Source of the DNA: Prochilodus magdalenae
Lineage: Eukaryota > Chordata > Actinopteri > Characiformes > Prochilodontidae
Reading direction: 5' to 3'
Length of the DNA: 64,000 bases
Assembly: GCA_024036415.1 (NCBI GenBank)
Contig: JAMWET010000906.1
Span: 1-64,000 of the forward strand
Below the pieces are notes generated by a model that had not been told where the DNA came from, did not search any database, and saw only the letters and a list, made by a program, of their open reading frames with translations. The translations under genes were made by a program, and so were the position numbers. Each line of letters opens with the position of its first letter. Position 1 is the stretch's first letter. Shown here in pieces: positions 57,303 through 64,000 of the stretch.

Positions 57303-58088
57303 CACATGCAGACACACAGTGAGAGAGTGACAGAGAGCGAGCATCCTGAACCGTCTTGTTCCTGCTAGAGCTGCGAGGCCTCTCCGTGGCTTCAAAGTCT
57401 ACCTCACCTGTCCCTGGTTTAGCTGAGTGTCGTGCAGCGTGCACTGTGGCACAGAAACCCCAGACCCACCGGTAACCCCAGTCTGCACTCCTGCGTATCC
57501 AGCTGCAGGGCTGAGGGAGGATGAAGGCTTGCAGATGTGGCATCTCTCGGACGTGACTTGTAGACGTGTCGTGGTTGGAGGTTAGGGAACCTGCCGGTTC
57601 TATTCCCCGACAGGACATGACTGAAGCGCCCTTCACAAGGGGCACCTAGGTTCCTGACCCCCAGCTACTCCCCAGGTGCTGCGAATAGAGCTGCACACCG
57701 CTCCAGGCGCTCACTGTGTGGGTATGTGGGTGTTTGACTTCACAGGTGGGTTAAATGCTGTAGATGAACTCCTCTGTGTGTAAATGTACCTGGGTTGTTG
57801 AGTTGAATAATGGAAGTGATGACACCGGCACAGCAGGTCAACCGGACAGGGCATTTAGTTTCTCCACCACAGACGACGTTTTAACAGGCTTCATTAGCTT
57901 TCCTCGCTCTGCCTTAGCTCCACCTCAGCTCCGCCCGGTCTCACCATGGTGTTTTTCAAAGAGCAAATTCACCAATAGCCAGTAATAATTCAAAAACAGA
58001 AATAGCAGGCATATATGGGGAATTGTATACTCCCATTTCATTTAAGAAATTAAAAATTTAACAATTTAAAACCAAACTTTACTGGATA
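57303..58088. other. Probable intron, no gene recognised
   Basis: No supported exon or repeat. Confidence 0.4.
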
Positions 58089-58090
58089 TA

Positions 58091-58621
58091 CAGGGGTTGG
58101 ACAATGAAACTGACACACCTGTCATTTTAGTGTGGGAGGTCTCATGGCTAAATCGGACCAGCCTGGTGGCCAATCTTCATTAACTGCACATTGCACCAGT
58201 AAGAGCAGAGTGTGAAGGTTCAGTTAGCAGGTAAGAGCACAGTTCTGCTCAAAGTACTGCAATGCACACAGCATTATGGGACATACCAGAGTTCAAAAGA
58301 GGACAGACTGTTGGTGCACGTCTTGCTGGCGCATCTGTGACCAAGACAGCAAGTCTTTGTGATGTATCAAGAGCCACGGTATCCAGGGTAACGTCAGCAT
58401 ACCACCAAGAAGGACGAACCTCCACCAGCATCGCGTAGTGACCTGGCCACTATCCTGCAAGAAGACTGGCTTAAACTCCCTCTGACCACTGTGCAGGACG
58501 CACTATATGTCATTCCCAAGACCAACTGACGCTGTATTGGCCGCAGAAGGAGGCCCTACACCATACTAATAAATGACTGTGGTCTAAAACCAGGTGTTTC
58601 AGTTTCATTGTCCAACCCCTG
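58091..58621 (+). mobile_element. Short Tc1-like derivative with intact ends
   Basis: Starts caggggttggacaatgaaac and ends gtttcattgtccaacccctg, a near-perfect inverted pair of about 31 bp, with TA on each side (58089-58090 and 58622-58623), the normal Tc1/mariner target duplication. Inside, the N-terminal transposase part is readable: ALWDIPEFKRGQTV, then GARLAGASVTKTASLCDVSR and ATVSRVTSAYHQEG (complement of nothing; plus strand, about 58265-58410). So is a C-terminal LPLTTVQDALYVIPRPTD. The catalytic middle is deleted. It is a non-autonomous copy, and its clean ends suggest it is younger than the others here. Confidence 0.88.
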
Positions 58622-59379
58622 TACCTCTTCACACTTAATTACATGCAAAAATAATAGACGAAATGCTCTGTGCTAGCAGCTAGCATTCATGCTTTCACTT
58701 AGCATAGTAACCTTAAAGATAAAACCTAAATAAAAAATCACTTTATATTAAAAAATAAATAAATAATACCACCCCTTCTCAGTCATGAAGTGATTTTACA
58801 AAAATTTGCAAATTTCAAAATAAAATTTCTGCAGGGAATAATCTAGTGTAAAAACTGACGCTGCCACACAAACACAAACGGCAAATGGTTCTAATTCTAG
58901 TACTCAGGTTTCAGTAGCATTGCTAACATTAGATAACTAGTTGTCATTAAAACTTGGGGGATCACGGGTTTTGTGGTGGTGGAGGGGTGGATTGAGGGGT
59001 TGTGGTGGGGTGGTGGATTGGGGGTTGAAGGAAAAGGTCGCGGGGGGTCAGGGTCTTAATGCTGCCTCCTTGAGTTTGTGCAGGGTGGGATGTCTGCAAG
59101 CGTACACCCCCTGTTGATTAACCAGCTGATCCCTGCTTGGCACAAGCTAATAAAGCCCACCACCGTATCAGTCACTGCATGTCAGAGAGGCAAATGAGAG
59201 AGGACCAGCGGCCGCTGGAGGAGTCTGGCATAATGGATCAAACAGAGGCTGTCACGGTTGATAACGCTGCAGCCGTAGATGTGGTAACACAGTTAGAGCC
59301 GTGACAATAACCACAGTACTGCAATACCGTGGTCACGTGATACCTACCTGTCTTTACTTTACCTGTTGACTTTACTGTA
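58622..59379. other. Probable intron, with a G-rich patch
   Basis: No gene recognised. A G-rich run at 58984-59024 (four runs of at least four G) may form a quadruplex. Confidence 0.4.
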
Positions 59380-59725
59380 GGGTACTATTCCTTACCTCAC
59401 ATGGAATCTACATAACCTTGTTATAACAACTGGCATAACCCTACATAACCTTGTATAAATGTTTGTATGTATAGACGTCATGTGTATAGTGGGTACATTT
59501 GTCAATGTTTGATCTGCGTTAGCTTAAGAAGCTCTTATGACAGATAATGCATTTATAAACAGTTATGTAGGGTTATGTCAGGTGTTATAAACTAATCTAA
59601 CTCCCCAAGCCACAAGTGTAATCTGCAGAGTCAATATGCCTGTGTGGTGCACATCCACCGGTCCCAGTGTCCATACCTTCATTAAAAACAGTAGTGTGGA
59701 ATGTTTGGATGGTGCTAGACTGGGA
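59380..59725. repeat. Dispersed repeat E, copy 1
   Basis: gttatgtagggttatgtcag, accttcattaaaaacagtag, and gaatgtttggatggtgctag with actgggaac recur at 63140-63360. A small inverted element may lie inside: acataaccttgttataac and gttatgtagggttatgtc. Confidence 0.55.
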
Positions 59726-59734
59726 ACATGGTGT

Positions 59735-60130
59735 CAAGACCGTTACCATGACTGTCCCTAACACCACGTCACCGTCACCAAAGACTGCAGTGGTGTCGTA
59801 CCAGACTGTCATGGAGTGACTCAGAATGGCAGCGGGTCATCTTCAGTGACGAGTCCCACTTTAGTCTTGGTGGAGACGCCCAACGAATCCACCAAGATGA
59901 ACGGTTTGTTGTCACACGTCCAGAAGACCTGGTGTCCCTCCACCTCCACCCCTACCGCACCATCTGCAGGAACTGTGTGAGGATGTTCAAGCTGCATGGG
60001 ATGGATTATCACAGGACTCCATCAGGAACCTCTACAGCTCCATACCGAGACGTCTGGTGTGTTGGGTTAGCAAACACGGCGGCCCGACGCCATACTGAGA
60101 GACAGACTTCTGTATGTGTAGCTCAATAAA
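59735..60130 (+). mobile_element. Tc1-like element Tc1-A, copy 6 (both ends missing)
   Basis: Begins caagaccgttaccatgactg and ends gctcaataaa at 60130, without either terminal repeat. It has IFSDESHFSLGG-type block (about 59836-59875), a small extra deletion removing the VWRHRGQ part, and the shared deletion junction. It is joined directly to dispersed repeat C. Confidence 0.82.
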
Positions 60131-60139
60131 TAGAGTCCC

Positions 60140-60295
60140 CTGGAACACCTCCACCAGCACCAGTAACAGCTGGGACTGGATCAGGCATGTACTGGATAAG
60201 GTTCTGGATGTAGCCACATCAGTGTTCAGACACTCTCACATCAAAGAACTGGTCAGTTGGTCCAGATTTGGTGGACGCCTTCCCTGGCCTTTAAC
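60140..60295 (+). repeat. Dispersed repeat C, copy 3
   Basis: aacacctccaccagcaccag, tgggactggatcaggcatgt, actggataaggttctggatg, tagccacatcagtgttcaga and gtccagatttggtggacgcc match the complement of 22080-22335 and the plus strand at 40395. Confidence 0.72.
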
Positions 60296-61215
60296 CGGCT
60301 GTTCCAGGTCATTCCCGACTTTCAAGAGGATTGAAATCTGGGAAGTCCAAATGTGTGAACGCTCCTCAATATCCATCAGGCCAATCCGTTACTCCCTGTG
60401 CTGCCCTGTGGACAGCAGAACTGTCATCTTGGAATACCGGGATAGGAATGTTATGTCCCTCAGTAAGATGACGAGCACAAGGCCAAGCTTGGTTGTTCCA
60501 GCAGCTCAGTGTAGGCACTGTGATTCAGATTTACGGTCACCTCAACCAAAGAACCCATTTGCACAGAGTCACAGAGGACCTCATTGTCCAGGGAGCTTGA
60601 ATCACAACCAAGGGTCCGGAGGCATGAGTATAAATTTAAGCAGGGGACTGAAAGCATTGTGTGGCCCTCCGAGAACAGTGGGCCTCATTCTCCCACCATC
60701 CTTGGGAAGAAACGTCTTCTTCAAACCACTTACTCGGTTTTCATGAAGATTCTGATAAGAGGTAACACCACCCGGCCCCTTGGGCGAGAACAGAATCGAC
60801 GCAAGAGCACTGAGGAGCAAACAGCTCTGCGGTTTGAGGACGTGCCTCGTAGACCTTCTCAAGAACAACCTTAGGAAGATGCTGGCCTTCCCATCACCAC
60901 CAGGCACGAGGTGAGGGGAGGCGAGGTAGGGGGAATGCGAGGGAGCGGGTGTGGGAGAGCTTCAGAAGGGTGGGGTTGTCAGTGCCGCGTCCTCTCGCCG
61001 CACGCCTCTATGACAGATGCTTGTGCTTCCTCAGCCTTCTGCATACTTGATTTAAGGAGACTGCGGTAATGACTCGGTCCATAACTGAAGCACAGACAGG
61101 CTGATGAGGTGGCGCTGGCTCTCTGCTGTTCTGTGGTAACGTAGCGCTGCCCGGCAATGCTTAGCAAATGAGCACTCCTCAAGCACGGAGTATGCATCCC
61201 CCATGCGCTTTGCCG
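60296..61215. other. Probable intron, no gene recognised
   Basis: The long frame at 60114-60746 begins in repeats and is not credible as a gene. Other frames overlap it in different phases. Confidence 0.4.
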
Positions 61216-61345
61216 TCCCACGACTGCTCCGTGCGTCTTTGGCGGACTTCGCCGCAGCTCATGCTTCAGGCAGAGTTGATCTCGATTCTTTGCCAGTGGA
61301 AATTGCCGTTTGGGGGACTGGAGGTGTTCATGATCAAGGACACCA
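61216..61345. repeat. Dispersed repeat F, copy 1
   Basis: tgcttcaggcagagttgatc, tcgattctttgccagtggaa, ttgccgttt and tggaggtgttc recur at 63848-63935. Class unknown. Confidence 0.5.
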
Positions 61346-61514
61346 GAAAGCAGAGAAGTTCTCTGGACACATATGTGCACGGAAAGAGTCCACTCGGGGT
61401 TTGGTTGGGCCCTCACCAGGTTCCCAGATTTGGGAACTGTGTGATGCTTTCAGATCTGTTGTTTCCACTTTCCAATTTCCAGTTTTCAATTCCAATACCA
61501 ATTTAACTACTACT
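61346..61514. other. Spacer
   Basis: No supported feature. Confidence 0.35.
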
Positions 61515-61690
61515 GTACTGAGAACATCGCTTTCTAAAATCTCTAAAACGAGTAAAAACTGCAGTTCAATGATTTTGAATTTAAAGATGAAATTAAATAT
61601 CTTTAAAAATATATATTTTTTAAGTTATTTCTACTAGATATAAGAGATAAGATCATTGTGCCTGCCACAATATCATTTTTGGCAGTGCGT
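61515..61690. mobile_element. Palindromic MITE family A, right-arm fragment
   Basis: aaatctctaaaacgagtaaa, tttctactagatataagaga, and caatatcattttt with the terminus ggcagtgcg. Confidence 0.6.
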
Positions 61691-62344
61691 GCAGCACAGC
61701 TGTTCTAGGTGTACGTTGCTGGAGCTGCAAAATAATTATTTTGTTTTTTAATTATCTTTTTTACCCCCCAAAGCAACGGGAATTGTTTGTGGTGATAATT
61801 GACTACACCTGTTACACTCGAGGGACTGACCAGACGTGTGCAGAGAGAGTCGAGCGATGCGGGTGTATTTACAGGGCTGTTGCAGAAGAGGGCCGCACAG
61901 ATGGACAGCTATAGACAACTGTATAGTCTAGCGAAGGTGCCAAAAGGGTGAGAAGGGCCCAGGGTCAAGATAACCGTCGGGAAATCCTAGAATCAGTCCG
62001 ACAGGAGTGAAGAAACACAGAGGGAAGAGAAAATTAGGCAAGGGTCAAACACAGGAACGCCCAGTAGCAAACCGGAGCTGGGAGTACCTCGTGGAGAGGC
62101 AGTGTGTATATACAGAGGAGACCAATGAGGTGCGGGTGTGTGTGGTTAGAATTCCGGTGACGAAGAGTGCACTGGTGGTGAGCATGTGGCCGTCACGACG
62201 TCACGGAGCGGTGAACTCTGGAACGATGGATACGGATGGAGTACCCGGGAGCGTGATGACAGTAAGCAGATGGTCATCAACGCACTCCGTTCCTTCACAC
62301 TGCTCTGTCCACCGCCTAGAAAAGATCTTAGCTGGCTAAGTGAT
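61691..62344. other. Probable intron, possibly an old repeat
   Basis: aattaggcaagggtcaaaca, ggagaggcagtgtgtatata and a later cgtcacg-rich stretch resemble wording of fish interspersed repeats, but I see no second copy. A 110-codon plus frame (62007-62339) is unrecognised. Confidence 0.35.
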
Positions 62345-62582
62345 CCGACATCTAGTTTACAAATAGTTAAAATAGTTTTAAGCTCATTTTCAGACTATTT
62401 AGCCTCTTTTACAGGCAGTTTTCAGGTGTTTTAGCGTCTAAATTTTCTCACTCTATTGGCAGATGATTTCACGTTTTTATAATACGTACAATTATCTGCC
62501 AACATAGTGAGAAAATCTGGCTTATTAAAATCACTTAAACAAGTAAAACTGTCTGGAAATAAAGTAAATAATCTTATTACTG
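62345..62582. mobile_element. Palindromic MITE family A, near-complete core
   Basis: ttttaagctcattttcagac, aaattttctcactctattgg, cagatgatttcacg, then acaattatctgccaacatag, tgagaaaatctggcttatta and aaatcacttaaacaagtaaa. The centre is short, so the hairpin is tight. Confidence 0.75.
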
Positions 62583-63056
62583 TCATGCCTGCTGGTTCTC
62601 CTCTCACCTTCGATCTCCCGGACTCCGTTTCCCATAACCCACCACCCGATGACGTCGCCATCACACGTTCACAATCCTCCAATCCCGCTCAGTTTTCCAG
62701 ATCCTCCTCCCCGGAGTACTAACGCACCTGTTCCCCATTTAGTCTGTTGGTGTAAGCGCTCCTTTCTCACACGGACCCCTGGTGAAGTATCGCCACTCTG
62801 TGCGTACCGAGCGGTTCCCCTGGTGGTGTTCTGGTTAGGTTCCCTGGTTTGACTCTGTATTGACTGTCTGGTCCGCTCTTCAGTCTCTCCCCTTTTGGTT
62901 CTGTTGCTGGTCTGGTTGTTTGCCTGGTTTTGACTCCTGCCTGTTACTCTGGCTCCGTCCTTGCCCCCTGGTTCTGTTTGCTTTGATCTGGTTGCTGCTG
63001 TGTGGTACTACCTGTCTGTTTAATAAACATTGTTGTGCCTTAGCTCAGGACACGTC
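62583..63056 (+). mobile_element. Non-autonomous element related to the 3411-4164 insert
   Basis: Head gtcatgcctgctggttctcc and cccggactccgtttcccata match the style of the element nested in Tc1-A copy 1 (gtcatgcttccaggttttcc, cccggacttcatttcccaga). The body is pyrimidine-rich with ccctggtttgactctgtatt and ends tttaataaacattgttgtgc and ggacacgtcac. AATAAA is at about 63021. No readable protein. Confidence 0.5.
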
Positions 63057-63139
63057 ACAATCTGTCTGTCCATCAACACAACAATAACTCTACAAGAAGC
63101 TCCCAGGACAGATGCGACTAATTGGAGGAAGTGTTTATC

Positions 63140-63365
63140 TATGTAGGGTTATGTCAGTTGTTAATAGGGTTATGTCAGTTGTTAACAGGGTTATGTCAGT
63201 TGTTGATAGGGTTATGACTCTGTATGTGTTTGGCTTGTGCTGCTTATTCACATGCAGAAGCAACCGGAACCATGGGGACCGGCGCCGGTGTTGGCACCTT
63301 CTTTGGAAACAATGGTGGGGAATGTTTGAGTGTTGCTAGACTGGGAATCCGAGTCTGGGATTACT
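63140..63365. repeat. Dispersed repeat E, copy 2, with short tandem repeats
   Basis: Three to four units of gggttatgtcagttgttaat, then ggtgttggcaccttctttgg, gaatgtttgagtgttgctag and actgggaatc, as at 59560-59725. Confidence 0.55.
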
Positions 63366-63847
63366 AAGTTGGGATCATTAACCATATTGTGTAGACATAG
63401 AAACAGAGTGTTCCCGACAGAACCTAGGTGAGACAGGGGCAGAACCAGACAGGAAGTGACACGTGCAAAAAAGATTTGGGGTGTAGTATAGGGGTTTAGT
63501 GAAGGCGGGCCATTTCTGACCCCTAGGACAAGCGCTCTATCCTGAAGGTTAAGTCTACACATGAGTTAAGGCTTCATCTTAAGTTTGGGAGCCCAGGAAG
63601 GACGTGCTTCCTCCCACCCCTCCTCCGATACACCGGCACGTCATGCTGCACCTCCTAGGAAGCGTCTGTCTGTCAGATTTACTCTGGAAGGGTGTGTTTA
63701 CGCCAGCAGCATACATATTCAATTGAATTTCCTTAATTCCAATGTGTACATAATTTCCCCCATGTATCTGATATACTACACCCCCTGCCTGCTTTCTCAT
63801 CCTGCTGCTGTCCTGCGCGTTCCTTGAGAGTTCATCGCGCCCCGTGC
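63366..63847. other. Probable intron, no gene seen
   Basis: No supported gene or known repeat. Confidence 0.4.
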
Positions 63848-63945
63848 TTCAGGCAGAGCTTTTGATCTTGATCGTCTGCCAGTGGAAGTCGCCATTTGTA
63901 TTCAGATGATGCGGGAATGGAGGTGTTCCTCTTAGGCTGCTAATT
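63848..63945. repeat. Dispersed repeat F, copy 2
   Basis: gtgcttcaggcagagctttt, gatcttgatcgtctgccagt and ggaagtcgccattt align with 61262-61310; ggaatggaggtgttcct continues the match. Confidence 0.5.
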
Positions 63946-64000
63946 TGCCTATCGCGCCATGATCAAGCGCAGACAGTGTTCAGCGAACACCTACAGTGTC

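Noticed and set aside
55747..57645. Leu-Ser-rich minus-strand frames that look like membrane proteins
   Set aside because: Derived from the GA-rich satellite; hydrophobicity comes from the CT complement.
60114..60746. A 210-codon plus-strand frame
   Set aside because: Begins in the Tc1-A tail and repeat C; other frames overlap it and no domain is visible.

Overview
This is animal genomic DNA, almost certainly from a ray-finned fish and possibly an otophysan (that last guess is weak). The reasons are spliced coding exons with GT-AG borders, several Tc1-like transposon families of teleost type, L2-clade LINE pieces, a tRNA-derived SINE with an eel-UnaL2-like tail, palindromic MITEs, and very long CT, GATA and minisatellite arrays. 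There is no prokaryotic operon, CRISPR array, rRNA gene or credible functional tRNA gene.

Genes. The left end (about 73 to 2707, + strand) holds the last three coding exons of b3glct, the ER beta-1,3-glucosyltransferase that extends O-fucose on thrombospondin type 1 repeats. It ends in an RQEL retrieval signal. A long stretch of about 44 kb with no recognisable gene follows. At 46972-47062, inside a CpG-rich block, there is a convincing first coding exon with a signal peptide on the + strand. Its gene is not identifiable from 30 residues. Human gene order after B3GLCT suggests rxfp2, but that is only a synteny guess. Two short exon-like fragments (33617-33667 + and 37430-37575 -) are weak candidates.

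Mobile elements fill most of the rest: six copies of one Tc1-like element that all lack the same internal piece of transposase (about 2791, 10825, 24640, 28493, 44997 and 59735); two other decayed Tc1 transposase genes (12700-13446, 26818-27815); a short Tc1 derivative with intact ends (58091-58621); more than fifteen copies or part-copies of an AT-rich palindromic MITE; a second long palindromic MITE in four copies, two with a minisatellite at the hairpin centre; L2-clade LINE pieces (13750-14140, 24119-24330, 51263-51643, 52161-52379); a different LINE C-terminus (40839-40950); a tRNA-SINE (39447-39669); and several unclassified dispersed repeats.

Tandem arrays: a 31-bp array inside an inverted-repeat element (5.4-5.8 kb), an approximately 71-bp array (6.6-7.8 kb), a 20-bp array (14.7-16.0 kb), CT tracts (3.6, 18.5 and 25.9 kb), an A-rich array (30 kb), a GGTCT/TGTCT pentamer (38.2-38.8 kb), a TATTC pentamer (48.3-48.7 kb), a 24/29-bp array with a higher-order duplication that carries a LINE 3' end (50.5-53.2 kb), and GA-rich repeats (55.8-57.3 kb). 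Most long open frames in the window are by-products of these stop-free arrays.

I found no new multigene system. The best leads are structural: minisatellites born at the apex of palindromic transposons, a tandem array of back-to-back splice-site motifs, a LINE/SINE pair sharing a tail hairpin, a uniformly deleted Tc1 lineage, and a transposon that may supply the b3glct polyadenylation signal.
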